Origin: Demequina zhanjiangensis
GTDB lineage: Bacteria; Actinomycetota; Actinomycetes; Actinomycetales; Demequinaceae
Assembly: GCF_030418315.1 (NCBI RefSeq)
Contig: NZ_JAUHPV010000006.1
Span: forward strand, 62,001-126,000
Direction of reading: 5' to 3'
Length of the DNA: 64,000 bases
The translations under genes and the position numbers were made by a program. Below are positions 24,436 to 33,894 of the stretch, piece by piece. Under the pieces are notes generated by a model, which was not told the DNA's origin, searched no databases, and saw nothing but the letters and a program-made list of their open reading frames with translations. Position 1 is the first letter of the stretch. Each line of letters opens with the position of its first letter.

Positions 24436-25947
24436 ATGGATCGGTACGTGATCGCGATCGACCAGGGCACCACGTCCACGCGCGCCATCGTCTTCGACCA
24501 CGCGGGCACGATCGTCTCCACCGGTCAGCTGGAGCATCGCCAGCACACGCCCAGGCCTGGCTGGGTCGAGCACGATCCGCTCGAGATCTGGGCGAACACT
24601 CGGCGAGTGGTCGCCGAGGCGCTGGCCAAGGCCGACATCACGCGTCAGGAGCTCGTCGCCGTCGGCATCACGAACCAACGTGAGACGACCGTCGTCTGGG
24701 ACAAGCGCACGGGCGAGCCGATCTGTCCGGCGATCGTGTGGCATGACACGCGTACCCAGCCCCTGGTGGACCGTCTCGCGGAGGAGGGCGGCGTCGGCCG
24801 GTATCGCGAGGTGACCGGGCTGCCGCTCGCCACGTACTTCTCCGCGACCAAGCTGCTGTGGATCCTGGACAACGTGCCCGGTGCGCGCGACAAGGCCGAC
24901 GCGGGGCACCTGCTGTTCGGCACCGTCGACTCGTGGCTCGTGTGGAACCTCACGGGCGGCGTCCACGGAGGGCTCCACCTCACCGACGTGACCAACGCGT
25001 CCCGCACCCTCCTCATGGATCTGGAGACGCTCGACTGGTCGGACGAGATCGTCGACGAGCTGGGGATCCCGCGCACGATGCTGCCCGAGATCAGGTCGTC
25101 ATCCGAGATCTACGGGTACGTGGGAGGTCATTCGCTGCTGCGGGAGGTGCCGATCGCCGGCATCCTCGGCGACCAGCAGGCGGCGACGTTCGGGCAGGCG
25201 GCCTTCGAGGAGGGCGAGTCCAAGAGCACGTACGGGACCGGCAACTTCATCCTGGTCGGCACCGGCACCGAGCGGGTGCTCTCCGAGCATGGTCTGTTGA
25301 CGACGGTCGCGTACCAGCTGGGCGAGGATCCGCCCAGGTATGCGCTCGAGGGGTCGGTCGCGGTGACGGGCGCGCTCGTGCAGTGGGTGCGCGACAACCT
25401 GGGCATGATCGGCTCCGCGAAGGAGATCGAGGAGCACGCGCTCTCCGTCCCTGACAACGGCGGCGCCTACATCGTCCCCGCGTTCGCCGGGCTGTTCGCG
25501 CCGTACTGGCGGCCCGACGCGCGCGGCGTGATCGTGGGGCTCACCAGCTACGTGACCCGCGGCCACCTGGCGCGGGCCGTCCTGGAGGCGACCGCGTATC
25601 AGACGCGCGACGTCCTCGAGGCGGTCGAGGCGGACATGGGGGCGCACGTCCACACGCTCGCGGTGGACGGCGGCATGACTGTCAACGAGCTGCTCATGCA
25701 GTTCCAGTCCGACGTGCTGGGCATCGACGTGGTGCGTCCGGTCGTCTCCGAGACGACGGCCCTGGGCGCTGCGTACGCGGCCGGCCTCGCCGTCGGCTAC
25801 TGGAAGTCGCTCGACGAGCTGCGCGCCAACTGGCAGGAGGACGCCCGCTGGGAACCGGAGATGTCGCGGACCGAGGCCAACCGGCTGCACCGGCAATGGC
25901 GCAAGGCCGTCGAGCGCGCGCTCGGCTGGGTGGACGACGCCGATTGA
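24436..25947 (+). CDS. glpK: Glycerol kinase
   Basis: FGGY-family ATP:glycerol 3-phosphotransferase, EC 2.7.1.30, about 503 aa, matching the usual length. Key motifs are [15 protein letters not shown] at the N-terminus, [13 protein letters not shown], the [15 protein letters not shown] segment, STYGTGNF, and the ATP-binding [18 protein letters not shown]. The ATG at 24436 aligns the first residues with other GlpK proteins; an ATG at 24391 adds 15 unconserved residues. It provides glycerol 3-phosphate to the adjacent GlpD. Confidence 0.95.
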   Translation: MDRYVIAIDQGTTSTRAIVFDHAGTIVSTGQLEHRQHTPRPGWVEHDPLEIWANTRRVVAEALAKADITRQELVAVGITNQRETTVVWDKRTGEPICPAIVWHDTRTQPLVDRLAEEGGVGRYREVTGLPLATYFSATKLLWILDNVPGARDKADAGHLLFGTVDSWLVWNLTGGVHGGLHLTDVTNASRTLLMDLETLDWSDEIVDELGIPRTMLPEIRSSSEIYGYVGGHSLLREVPIAGILGDQQAATFGQAAFEEGESKSTYGTGNFILVGTGTERVLSEHGLLTTVAYQLGEDPPRYALEGSVAVTGALVQWVRDNLGMIGSAKEIEEHALSVPDNGGAYIVPAFAGLFAPYWRPDARGVIVGLTSYVTRGHLARAVLEATAYQTRDVLEAVEADMGAHVHTLAVDGGMTVNELLMQFQSDVLGIDVVRPVVSETTALGAAYAAGLAVGYWKSLDELRANWQEDARWEPEMSRTEANRLHRQWRKAVERALGWVDDAD

Positions 25948-26003
25948 GCGTCGGCCCCGCGGTCAGACGAGTGGGTGACGCGGGCTGAGCGTCGACCCCG
26001 CGG

Positions 26004-26234
26004 TCAGTAGATGCCGACGGCGCGCTGGGCGTTGACCATGCGGACCTGGCTGGGGATCGTGAACAGGTCGATCAGCCACATGATGCCGAACAGGCCGGCG
26101 GTGAACAGGTAGAGGATCCCGCGGCCGATCTTGCCCATGTAGAACTGGTGGATTCCGAAGAGTCCCAGGAAGAACCAGAGCAGGTAGGTCACGCCCGTGC
26201 TCTTCGGGGGGAGTGCGGGTGCCGGGTAGCTCAT
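26004..26234 (-). CDS. TM2-domain membrane protein
   Basis: A 76-aa protein with a short Pro-rich cytosolic N-terminus and a TM2 domain. Two hydrophobic helices (about residues 16-30 and 40-60) enclose the signature GLFGIHQFYMGKIGRGI, and LFGIMWLIDLFTIP follows. TM2 proteins are small membrane proteins of poorly known role. The ATG at 26234 has AAGGAG upstream. Monocistronic. Confidence 0.85.
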   Translation of the reverse strand: MSYPAPALPPKSTGVTYLLWFFLGLFGIHQFYMGKIGRGILYLFTAGLFGIMWLIDLFTIPSQVRMVNAQRAVGIY

Positions 26235-26317
26235 GGTCGTCTCCTTGCGTGTGGTCCTGAACTGAGTCGATCGTACGTCCGCGCCTCTGCGCGTGGCCTC
26301 CCTCTGCGGGACGAGCG

Positions 26318-26343
26318 GCACCCCTGAATCCGTCAGGGTGTGC
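26318..26343. terminator. Possible terminator of the MFS gene
   Basis: Imperfect hairpin with arms GCACCCCTGA and TCAGGGTGTGC (one bulged base), ending 17 bases downstream of the MFS stop in the minus-strand sense. Confidence 0.4.
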
Positions 26344-26359
26344 GCGCGGAAGGGCCTCT

Positions 26360-27787
26360 TCACTCGCTCGCGCGCGGGGGCCGTTCCGGCGAGGTCTGCT
26401 CGGAGGCGGCGGGGTTCCTGATCCCGATCCAGCTCACCAGGCCGCCGGCGGCGAGGAGTGCCGCCGTCACCACGGCGGTCCTGTGGAAGCCCGCGAGGTC
26501 GAGGCTTCCGCCGACGATGGTGCCGATCAGCGCCACGGTGATGAGTCCTGCGATGCGGCTGACCGCGTTGTTCACGGCCGACGCGATCCCCGAGCGGGAC
26601 GGGTCGACGGCGCCCAGGATGGCGCTCGTCAGCGGGGAGACGGTGAGCGCAAGTCCCACGCCGAAGACGAGCACTCCGGGCAGCACCTGGGTCCAGTAGT
26701 CGAAGTCCTCCGCGAGCATCAGCATCAGCAGTGCGCCCACGGCCATGACGAGCGGGCCGACCGTCATGAACAGCCGAGGGCCATGCCGCCCGGCGAGGGC
26801 GCCGACGCGTGAGGAGGTCGCCATCAGGATGAGCGTGATGGGCAGGCTCGCGAGCCCGGCGGCGGTTGCGGGGAGGCCCGCTCCCTCCTGAAGGTAGACG
26901 CCGAGCGCGAAGCCGTTGAGGCTCAAGGCGCCGTAGACGAGGAACGTCGCGCCGTTGCCCCACGCGACGTTGCCCGTGCGGAACAGAGGCAGCGGCAGCA
27001 TCGGGTCGGGGACGCGCGTCTGGCGCACCAGGAACATCGCCAGCAGGGCGACGCCGGTGGTGCCGAGCGCGAGGATGCGGGGGTCGGTCCAGCCCAGGTT
27101 CGGCTGCTCGATCAGCGCGGCCACCACGCCTCCCAGGCCGAGCGCGGCGAGCGCCGCGGAGATCAGGTCCACGTGCGCGTCGGGCCTGCGGACGTCGCGT
27201 GCGTCGTCCTGACGGGACAGGCGTGCAAGCAGCCAGAGCGTGACTGCGATGGGGACGACGTTGATGAGGAACGCGAGTCTCCAGCTGGCGAGGTCCACGA
27301 ACAGGCCGCCGATCAGCGGTCCCACCACCATCGCGGCCGACGTCGCGCCGGTCCAGGTGCCGATCGCGCGCCCCTGCGCGGGGCCGCGGAAGTGGGTCAT
27401 GATCAGCGCGAGGCTCGAGGGTACGAGCAGCGCCCCTGCCGCGCCCTGGGCGAACCGCGCGGCGATCAGGATGGGCGCGGACGGTGCGAGGGCGATGATG
27501 ACCGAGGTGACTCCGAAGCCGATCAGACCCGCTCGCAGCACGCGCAGACGCCCGAAGCTGTCGGAGATCGAGCCTGCGACCAGGATCAGCGAGCCGAGCG
27601 TCAGCATGTAGGCGTCGACGGTCCACTGCTGGGTGGTGATGCCGCCGCCGAGCTCCTCGACGATCGCGGGCAGTGCCACCGTGACGACGGTGCCGTCCAG
27701 AAATGACACGAAGGAGCCGAGCACTGCGATCCACAGCACCAATGACTGTGTGGTCGTGCGGAGTGGAGGCGTGGGGGCTGCGGCCAT
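26360..27787 (-). CDS. MFS drug-resistance transporter, DHA2 (14-TM) family
   Basis: A 475-aa multidrug exporter of the EmrB/QacA type with about fourteen hydrophobic helices. Motif A-like and motif C stretches are visible: FVSFLDGTVVTVALPAI near the N-terminus and GPLIGGLFVDLASWRLAFLINV. It would expel toxic compounds by proton antiport. It is divergent from the surface-protein gene at 27890. No regulator is adjacent, so substrate and control are unknown. Confidence 0.88.
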   Translation of the reverse strand: MAAAPTPPLRTTTQSLVLWIAVLGSFVSFLDGTVVTVALPAIVEELGGGITTQQWTVDAYMLTLGSLILVAGSISDSFGRLRVLRAGLIGFGVTSVIIALAPSAPILIAARFAQGAAGALLVPSSLALIMTHFRGPAQGRAIGTWTGATSAAMVVGPLIGGLFVDLASWRLAFLINVVPIAVTLWLLARLSRQDDARDVRRPDAHVDLISAALAALGLGGVVAALIEQPNLGWTDPRILALGTTGVALLAMFLVRQTRVPDPMLPLPLFRTGNVAWGNGATFLVYGALSLNGFALGVYLQEGAGLPATAAGLASLPITLILMATSSRVGALAGRHGPRLFMTVGPLVMAVGALLMLMLAEDFDYWTQVLPGVLVFGVGLALTVSPLTSAILGAVDPSRSGIASAVNNAVSRIAGLITVALIGTIVGGSLDLAGFHRTAVVTAALLAAGGLVSWIGIRNPAASEQTSPERPPRASE

Positions 27788-27889
27788 AGTCGCCAGGGTA
27801 AGGGTGGGTGGGGGAGGTGTCCGCGCGTCGGGATTGAAAGTGAGAGAATTTATCCACTAACCTTGCGGGAGTTCACCTGAGGAGTCCCC

Positions 27890-29686
27890 ATGTCACGTGC
27901 GCCCAAGCGCCCCCTGCCCGTCCGTCGGCTCGCTGCACTGGCTGCCGTCACTGGCGTCGCCTTGAGCGTCGCCCTGGTGACGGCGCCCGCCGCCCACGCA
28001 GCGGACCCCGACGTGGTGTCGTACACCGCTGGCATCGCGACCGAGGTGCACGATGCGACGACAGGCGCGGTACTCGCCCCGGGTGAGATCGAGGCCGGTG
28101 ATCGCATCGACTACGAGATCCAGGTAGCCAACACGGGCAACGTGTGGCTCGACGGACTTGAGATCTGCGCCCCTCCGGGCCTTCCCTTCAGTGGGATGAG
28201 CTGGACCTTCGCGCAGGTCGAGCCCGGCGGGGACCTGACCGGCAGCGGCCTGTATCCGATGGAGTACCGCTCCGCAGAGGAGTACTCCAACTGGCCGCCG
28301 CACGTGATCACGGACGAGGACATGGCGCGCGGCTGGGTGCAGCTCGACGCCATCTACGTCTACGCGTCAGAGAGCCGTTCCAGGTTCGACCCTCTCTGCG
28401 CCGATCCCCAGAGCCCGGACGCGCCGGGCGAGTGGGTATCAGCGGCGCCGGTGGTGCTGCGCGACCTCGCGACCGATCTGAACCTCACAGTCGACATGAC
28501 CCTGCGGGACAGCCACCCCGACGGCCTGGGTCAGGTGCGGGAGAAGGTGGACATCACCTGGACCGTGACCAATCCGTCGGAAACTGAGCAGTCGGTCACG
28601 ATCGACGGCGCGACCGTCTCTGGCAACGCGCCCGGGCCAGGGACCGCGTTCGATGGCGTGACGCTGGCCCCCGGCGAGTCCGCGGACCGCAGCATGACGT
28701 TCGCGATCACCGCGGCGATGGAGGCATCCGGGTCGATCGCCGCCGAGGTGTCGCTCGACTACTTGGGCGACATCGACGGGCTCTCGCGCTCGACGGCCAC
28801 CGCGCAGGCTGCCCCGATCGCCACGGCAGAGGTGCCGGACAACGCGCTCGACCTCGACCTTGACGTCGCCTATGCCGACGCGAATGGAGACGGCCACCCG
28901 TCGATCGGCGAGACTGCGACCGTCACCGTGACGGTGACGAACGTGGGCCGCAACACCCTCACCGATGTCGAGGTGGTGGATGGGTCAGCGGCCGATGTGG
29001 CCGGGATGCCGTTCCTCTGGCCCTACGACGCCCCGGTAGGCGGTGTCGAGTCCTGGCAGTTCACGCACGTCATCACCGCTCAGGACTTCGCGCGAGGCTC
29101 GATCCTGTTCGCGGCCGAGGTCAGCGCGAACGAGGTGCTCAGCACGCCGACCGATGCCTCCGCCTCGCTGAGCCCGATCACCTTCGTCGCGTACGAGGAT
29201 GATCTGGCGCCGGACGCCCAAGGCGGCATCGAGATCTGCTCGCCGGCGGGCGAGTCGGTCACGGAGGCCTCGCCAGGTGACTCGATCGTCGTCGTGCCTG
29301 AGGCATGCGGCTACGCGGGCTCCGCGGACGGCGTCGCGGTCGTGATGTTCTCGGAGCCCACCACGCTCGCCACCGACGCGTTCGCGGCATCCGTCCCCGG
29401 CGACGCCGTGCTCGGCGAGCACCGCATCGCGCTCTATGGCGCGGACGGCGCGTTGGTGGGATGGAAGGCGCTCGCGATCGTCCCGCAGGCAGAGTCGGAG
29501 CCGGCGCCTGAGCCAGACTCGGGGGAGGAGGCCGCCGCTGAGGAGCTGCCCGCCGAGTCTTCGGGTGAGCTCGCGGCGACCGGTGCCGACGAGCGCGTGC
29601 TCGCGTGGGAGCTCGGTGGGGCGGCAGCGCTCCTGGCGGCAGGCGTCGGGCTGGTGCTCATGCGACGGCCGATCAAGGGGGAGTGA
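27890..29686 (+). CDS. LAXTG-anchored surface protein with DUF11/CARDB-like repeats
   Basis: A 598-aa exported protein. The signal peptide (residues 1-37) ends APAAHA-ADP. The body has repeated immunoglobulin-like modules typical of DUF11/CARDB adhesin stalks: GDRIDYEIQVANTGNVWLDGLEI near residue 70, and SIGETATVTVTVTNVGRNTLTDVEVVDG near 350. The C-terminal sorting region is LAATG, a transmembrane helix, and a short basic tail, a class E sortase signal. It is paralogous to the protein at 35075, and most similar over the last 250 residues. The ATG has GAGGAG upstream. Function beyond cell-surface display is unknown. Confidence 0.82.
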   Translation: MSRAPKRPLPVRRLAALAAVTGVALSVALVTAPAAHAADPDVVSYTAGIATEVHDATTGAVLAPGEIEAGDRIDYEIQVANTGNVWLDGLEICAPPGLPFSGMSWTFAQVEPGGDLTGSGLYPMEYRSAEEYSNWPPHVITDEDMARGWVQLDAIYVYASESRSRFDPLCADPQSPDAPGEWVSAAPVVLRDLATDLNLTVDMTLRDSHPDGLGQVREKVDITWTVTNPSETEQSVTIDGATVSGNAPGPGTAFDGVTLAPGESADRSMTFAITAAMEASGSIAAEVSLDYLGDIDGLSRSTATAQAAPIATAEVPDNALDLDLDVAYADANGDGHPSIGETATVTVTVTNVGRNTLTDVEVVDGSAADVAGMPFLWPYDAPVGGVESWQFTHVITAQDFARGSILFAAEVSANEVLSTPTDASASLSPITFVAYEDDLAPDAQGGIEICSPAGESVTEASPGDSIVVVPEACGYAGSADGVAVVMFSEPTTLATDAFAASVPGDAVLGEHRIALYGADGALVGWKALAIVPQAESEPAPEPDSGEEAAAEELPAESSGELAATGADERVLAWELGGAAALLAAGVGLVLMRRPIKGE

Positions 29687-29715
29687 GGTCACGACCGTCC
29701 CGGGCATGCCTTCTC

Positions 29716-29731
29716 GCGCCCTTCGGGGCGC
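29716..29731. terminator. Terminator hairpin with TTCG tetraloop
   Basis: GCGCCC-TTCG-GGGCGC between convergent genes (surface protein and thioredoxin-like gene). A UUCG loop is exceptionally stable. Confidence 0.65.
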
Positions 29732-29747
29732 ACGAGGGGCGCGAGGG

Positions 29748-29987
29748 TCAGGCCAGGGGTGCGAGAAGCTCCTGCACCTGGTCGGCCGTGGGGACGCGCC
29801 CTGACAGCACGAGCTTCTCGTCGACCACGAGGCCGGGGGTGCGCATGACGCCGTAGCCGACGATCGACGCGTCGTCCGTCACCTTCTCGTAGGTCGCGTC
29901 GATGCCGAGCGCGCTCGCGGCCTCGCGGGTGGCCTTCTCGAGGTTGGCGCAGTTCTGGCATCCGTGGCCGAGGATCTTGATGTTCAT
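29748..29987 (-). CDS. Thioredoxin-fold small redox protein (redox-active disulfide protein 2)
   Basis: A 79-aa thioredoxin-like protein of the redox-active disulfide protein 2 type (TIGR00412). The CxxC active site is GHGCQNCANLEK at residues 8-19, and the cis-Pro segment is VMRTPGLVVDEKLV. AAAGGA precedes the ATG at 29987. It is the last gene of an arsR-permease-thioredoxin cluster on the minus strand. Such proteins commonly neighbour UPF0718 permeases and may reduce a metalloid or persulfide before export, which is inference. Confidence 0.87.
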   Translation of the reverse strand: MNIKILGHGCQNCANLEKATREAASALGIDATYEKVTDDASIVGYGVMRTPGLVVDEKLVLSGRVPTADQVQELLAPLA

Positions 29988-30061
29988 GATGCTGTCCTTT
30001 CGAGTACATGGTGGTCGTGTGCGGGGTGCGTGGTGGTCGCGCTCGGGGTGGCTGAGCGGCG

Positions 30062-31117
30062 CTAGGTCGGGATGACGGCGTTGAACAGGTAGCCGACGGC
30101 GATGATGCCGACGGTGACGACGCCGATGAACAGCCCGATCAACTGTGGCTTGAGCACGCGGCGCAGCAGGATCATCTCGGGCAGGCTGAGCGCGACGGTC
30201 GCCATCATGAAGGCGAGCAGCGTGCCCATCGGCAGGCCTTTGTCGAACAGCGCCTCGACCATCGGCAGGATGCCCGCGGCGTTCGAGTAGAGCGGCACGC
30301 CCATCAGCACGGCGAGCGGGACGGCGAACCAGACGTCGGGCCCCGCGTGGTCGGCGAACCACTGCTCCGGCGCCCATCCGTGGATCGCGGCGCCGATGCC
30401 GATGCCGACGAGCAGGTACGGCCAGATCTTCTTGAGGATGTCCTTGACCTCCTCGATGCCGATCTGGATGCGGTCGTTCCAGGTGAGCGACATGCCGGGG
30501 TCGACGGTCTGGCCGCCGAGCTTCGTCTCGAACACGAACGGCTCGATCCAGCGCTCAGGACGCATGCGCCCGAGGATGAAGCCCGCGACGATCGCGATGG
30601 TGAGGCCCGCGACGACGTAGAGCAGCGTCGGCCCCCAGCCGAAGAGCCCGAGCAGCAGGGCGATCGCGACCTCGTTCACCAACGGGCTCGCGATCAGGAA
30701 GCTCATGGTGACGCCCACAGGCACGCCCGCCGCGACGAAACCGATGAACGCCGGCACCGCGGAGCACGAGCAGAACGGCGTGATGACTCCGAGCGACGCG
30801 GCGACGACGTTGCCGACGCCCTCGCGCTTGCCGCCCAGGATGGCCCGCGTGCGCTCGACCGACATGAAGGAGCGCAGCACCGTGACCAGGAAGATGATCC
30901 CGGTCAGCAGCAGCAGGATCTTGACGGTGTCATAGAAGAAGAAGTGGACACCCGAGCCGAGCCTCGTCTCCAGATCCAGGCCGACGACGTCGCCGATCAG
31001 CCAGTCCCAGAACGGCAGATTGACGCTGTAGAGGGCCCACCACGTGACCGCGGCCGCGCCGAGTCCGACCCAGCGCTGCGTGGGCCTGGCCTTGTGGACG
31101 CGGTCGATGACGGTCAT
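30062..31117 (-). CDS. UPF0718/ArsP-type permease
   Basis: A 351-aa membrane protein with about eight helices, of the UPF0718 permease family that includes the organoarsenical exporter ArsP. The diagnostic motif is PFCSCSAVPAFIGF near residues 115-128, followed by GVTMSFLIASPLVNE; paired cysteines in the helix are typical. A repeat of the motif type appears late as MGVPLYSNAAGILPMVEAL. The ATG overlaps the arsR stop (ATGA), so translation is coupled. Export of an arsenical or another soft-metal compound is inferred from the adjoining ArsR and thioredoxin-like genes. Confidence 0.88.
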   Translation of the reverse strand: MTVIDRVHKARPTQRWVGLGAAAVTWWALYSVNLPFWDWLIGDVVGLDLETRLGSGVHFFFYDTVKILLLLTGIIFLVTVLRSFMSVERTRAILGGKREGVGNVVAASLGVITPFCSCSAVPAFIGFVAAGVPVGVTMSFLIASPLVNEVAIALLLGLFGWGPTLLYVVAGLTIAIVAGFILGRMRPERWIEPFVFETKLGGQTVDPGMSLTWNDRIQIGIEEVKDILKKIWPYLLVGIGIGAAIHGWAPEQWFADHAGPDVWFAVPLAVLMGVPLYSNAAGILPMVEALFDKGLPMGTLLAFMMATVALSLPEMILLRRVLKPQLIGLFIGVVTVGIIAVGYLFNAVIPT

Positions 31118-31494
31118 GGCTGCACCTCGGCGGGTGCGGCGGGGGAGAAGGCTCCGGGGAGGGCGGCGGCAAGGCGTGCCGACGCGTCGGCCGCGAGCGA
31201 GTAGTCGATCCAGCGGCCGCGGCGTGCGGTGGTGACCAGGCCCGCGTCGCGCAGGATGCGGAGGTGGTAGCTGAGCAGGGTGTTCGAGACGTCCACGTGC
31301 TCCTGCAGGTCGCATACGCAGCGGGTGCCGGCGGAGAGGCGGTCCAGGACCGTCCAGCGGACGGGGTCGGCGATCGCCTGCAGAAGGTCGACGGAGGGAG
31401 CCGGGTCGCGGACGACCTCCTCGGCAGGTGCGGCGCACGGAGCCGCCTGCTCCGCGGGGCGGGGCAGGATCTCGAGCGACGACAGTTGAGTCAT
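31114..31494 (-). CDS. arsR: ArsR-family metalloregulator
   Basis: A 126-aa winged helix repressor. The metal-binding helix contains TRCVCDLQEHVDVSNTLLSYHLRILRDAGLV; CVCDL is the arsenic(III) CxC motif of classical ArsR, and a third Cys lies near the N-terminus (AAPC). It overlaps the permease by 4 bp and leads the cluster. The ATG at 31494 lies within a TTCAAATATGA motif, a likely promoter/operator region for autoregulation. Derepression by trivalent arsenicals is expected from the motif. Confidence 0.88.
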   Translation of the reverse strand: MTQLSSLEILPRPAEQAAPCAAPAEEVVRDPAPSVDLLQAIADPVRWTVLDRLSAGTRCVCDLQEHVDVSNTLLSYHLRILRDAGLVTTARRGRWIDYSLAADASARLAAALPGAFSPAAPAEVQP

Positions 31495-31638
31495 ATTTGA
31501 ATCGTCCGCCTGCGATCGGGCCCGGGTCGGGGACCTTGGTCCCCACGCGCGCCCCGCTCGGCCCGAGTGCAGCCTCCGCGCGAGCCTCACGGTGCAGGTG
31601 CGCCTGCCTCCGCCCACCCGCGCTCGCGCCTGCCCAAG

Positions 31639-31702
31639 CGCGCTGGCATCGCACCAGTGCTGAAACCGGCACCGTCTTCGGCACTCATGCGATGCCAGGG
31701 CG
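31639..31702. repeat. 64-bp imperfect palindrome
   Basis: A long inverted repeat centred at 31670/31671. TGGCATCGCA (31644-31653) pairs perfectly with 31688-31697, GTGC (31657-31660) pairs with GCAC (31681-31684), and partial matches run to the centre. It lies in the 257-bp gap between arsR and the helicase, 50 bases before the helicase start. Confidence 0.6.
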
Positions 31703-31751
31703 CTCGCGGTGGTGAGCGGCGCTGTCCGTGGGCGCTCGTAGACTCGTCCGC

Positions 31752-33767
31752 ATGGCTGAGCAGACGGGGACCGACGAGCTGCTGGGCTCGCTCAACCCCG
31801 GCCAGCGTGAGGCGGCGGTGACGGGCGCGAGTCACAACCTGGTGCTCGCAGGCGCAGGCACTGGCAAGACGACCACGATCGTCGCTCGCATCCGGCACCT
31901 GATCAGGAACGGCACCGCCCCGCATCGGATCCTCGCGATCACCTTCACCCGCCGCGCCGCCGCGGAGATCCGCGCGCGCGTGCAGGGCGAGACTTCCGCC
32001 ATGGAGGGCGTCGGCGCCATGACCTTCCACGCGTGGGCCATGCGGGAGGTGCGCGCGAACCCCGACGTGTTCGGGTACGACGGCTGGAGCGTGCTCGACT
32101 CGGACGATCAGGCGCAGGTGATGCGCGGCGTTCTGGGCCGAGGCAAGCGCGTGGAGGGGCTCAAGGCGGCGCAGATCATCGACGTCGTCTCGTTCGCCCG
32201 CAACACGCGCATCACCCTCGCGGAGGCGATCCGCGCCAAGTTCCCGGACCAGACGATCGACCCCAAGGCGATCGGCGCCGTCGTCCGTGCGTACGAGGAG
32301 CGGAAGAAGGAGCGCCGCTACCTCAACTATGACGACCTGCTCATGATCTTCGCGGCCCGGCTCGCAGATCCGGCGGTGGCCGAGTGGGTGGGCAGCCACT
32401 ACGACGAGATCCTGATCGACGAGATGCAGGACACGAACCCGCTGCAGTGGACCATCATCGACCCGCTGGTGCCGCACGCGCGGTACTACTGCGTGGGGGA
32501 CGACGCGCAGTCCATCTACGGGTTCCGCGGGGCGGACTTCGCATCCATCCACTCGTTCTCGGAGCGTGTGCCGGGCGCGCGGATCATGCGGCTCGAGGAC
32601 AACTATCGCTCCACCCAGCAGATTCTCGACCTGTCGAACTGGCTGCTCGAGGCGAGCGAGCTCGACTATCAGAAGCGGCTGCGCGCGGTGCGGGGGAGCG
32701 GCCCCAAGCCGGAGCTGCACAGCTTCGAGACGCCTCAGGACGAGGCGGGTTGGATCGCGGGCGAGCTGCGCCGTGCGCACGAGGACGGGTTGCCGTGGTC
32801 CACGCACCTGATCCTGGTGCGGTCCAACTACTCGGGCCGCGCGATCGAGTCGATGCTGGTCGAGAACGACATCCCCTACGTGTTCTTCGGCGGCACCAAG
32901 CTGCTGGAGAGCGCGCATGTGCGCGACGTGCTCTCCGCGCTGAGGGTCGTGGCCAACCCGGACGACGAGGTGGCGTGGCTTCGGCTGCTCACCCTGGTCC
33001 CGCGCGTGGGGGATAGGACGGCGGTCCGGGCGTTCGACGCTTTGCTCGCCGCACGCGAGGAGGGCCTCTCGGCCCGAGAGTCTCGTGCCCGCGCGCTCGG
33101 CAGCATGCCCGAGTGGCTGCGTGCTGGGCTCGACGCGATCGAGGACGCCGCCGATCGGGTGGACGACGCCGTCGGCCGGGCGGCCGCGATGCTCACGCCG
33201 GTGCTCGCGCACAAGTACCGCAACGAGAACTGGGACGCGCGCCAACGCGACCTGGCGCATGTGGAGCGCCTCGCGGCGAGCCGCAGCTCGATCCTGGAGT
33301 TCATCGAGGAGTACCTGCTCTCGCCCGTGTTCACGTCGGAGCTGACCGCGGATCAGAAGGACGACGACCACGTGGTGCTGTCCACCGTGCACTCGGCCAA
33401 GGGGCTCGAGAGCGACTGGGCGTTCTGCGCGGGCGTCAGTCCGGGCGCGTATCCGTCGTCCCGTGCGCTCGGCGACGTGGATGCTGTCGAGGAGGAGCGG
33501 CGAGTGCTCTACGTGGCGCTCACTCGCGCGCGTGACCGGCTGTGCGTCACTCGCGCCCTGTTCCACACGCCGGTGCGTGCCTGGGTCGGCGGCCCGTACG
33601 CGATGGATGTGATCGAGGACGCGTACTTCCTGTCCACGCTTCCCGACGGGCTCATGGCGGAGACGGTGCACGTGCCGCAGCGGCCGCCCAAGCCGGTCGC
33701 GCCACCTGGACTCTCGGGGCCTCCCGAGATCGATCTGGGCGTGGATCTAGGAGACCTGGGCGACTGA
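31752..33767 (+). CDS. UvrD/PcrA-type superfamily 1A DNA helicase
   Basis: ATP-dependent 3'-5' DNA helicase, 671 aa. The Q motif is LNPGQREAA, Walker A is AGAGTGKTTT near residue 32, and motif Ia is AITFTRRAAAEI. Walker B is LIDEMQDTN (usually DEYQDT or DEFQDT), motif III is CVGDDAQSIYGFRGAD, and motif IV is LEDNYRS. Motif V is STVHSAKGLESDWAF and motif VI is EEERRVLYVALTRARD. It is shorter than PcrA/UvrD (about 720-780 aa) and lacks the C-terminal RNAP-binding Tudor-like region. The ATG at 31752 is preferred to a GTG at 31728, which adds 8 residues. Confidence 0.9.
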   Translation: MAEQTGTDELLGSLNPGQREAAVTGASHNLVLAGAGTGKTTTIVARIRHLIRNGTAPHRILAITFTRRAAAEIRARVQGETSAMEGVGAMTFHAWAMREVRANPDVFGYDGWSVLDSDDQAQVMRGVLGRGKRVEGLKAAQIIDVVSFARNTRITLAEAIRAKFPDQTIDPKAIGAVVRAYEERKKERRYLNYDDLLMIFAARLADPAVAEWVGSHYDEILIDEMQDTNPLQWTIIDPLVPHARYYCVGDDAQSIYGFRGADFASIHSFSERVPGARIMRLEDNYRSTQQILDLSNWLLEASELDYQKRLRAVRGSGPKPELHSFETPQDEAGWIAGELRRAHEDGLPWSTHLILVRSNYSGRAIESMLVENDIPYVFFGGTKLLESAHVRDVLSALRVVANPDDEVAWLRLLTLVPRVGDRTAVRAFDALLAAREEGLSARESRARALGSMPEWLRAGLDAIEDAADRVDDAVGRAAAMLTPVLAHKYRNENWDARQRDLAHVERLAASRSSILEFIEEYLLSPVFTSELTADQKDDDHVVLSTVHSAKGLESDWAFCAGVSPGAYPSSRALGDVDAVEEERRVLYVALTRARDRLCVTRALFHTPVRAWVGGPYAMDVIEDAYFLSTLPDGLMAETVHVPQRPPKPVAPPGLSGPPEIDLGVDLGDLGD

Positions 33768-33894
33768 CGCGCCACGCCGTTGTCGGCACTCGCGCCGCGC
33801 CCCGGTTCGACGTCCGCGCCCTCACGAGGGGTGATGCGGGTGGTCCACGAGACGGATAGAGTCGTGTCTCCGCCGCATTCGAGAAGGGGACCGC

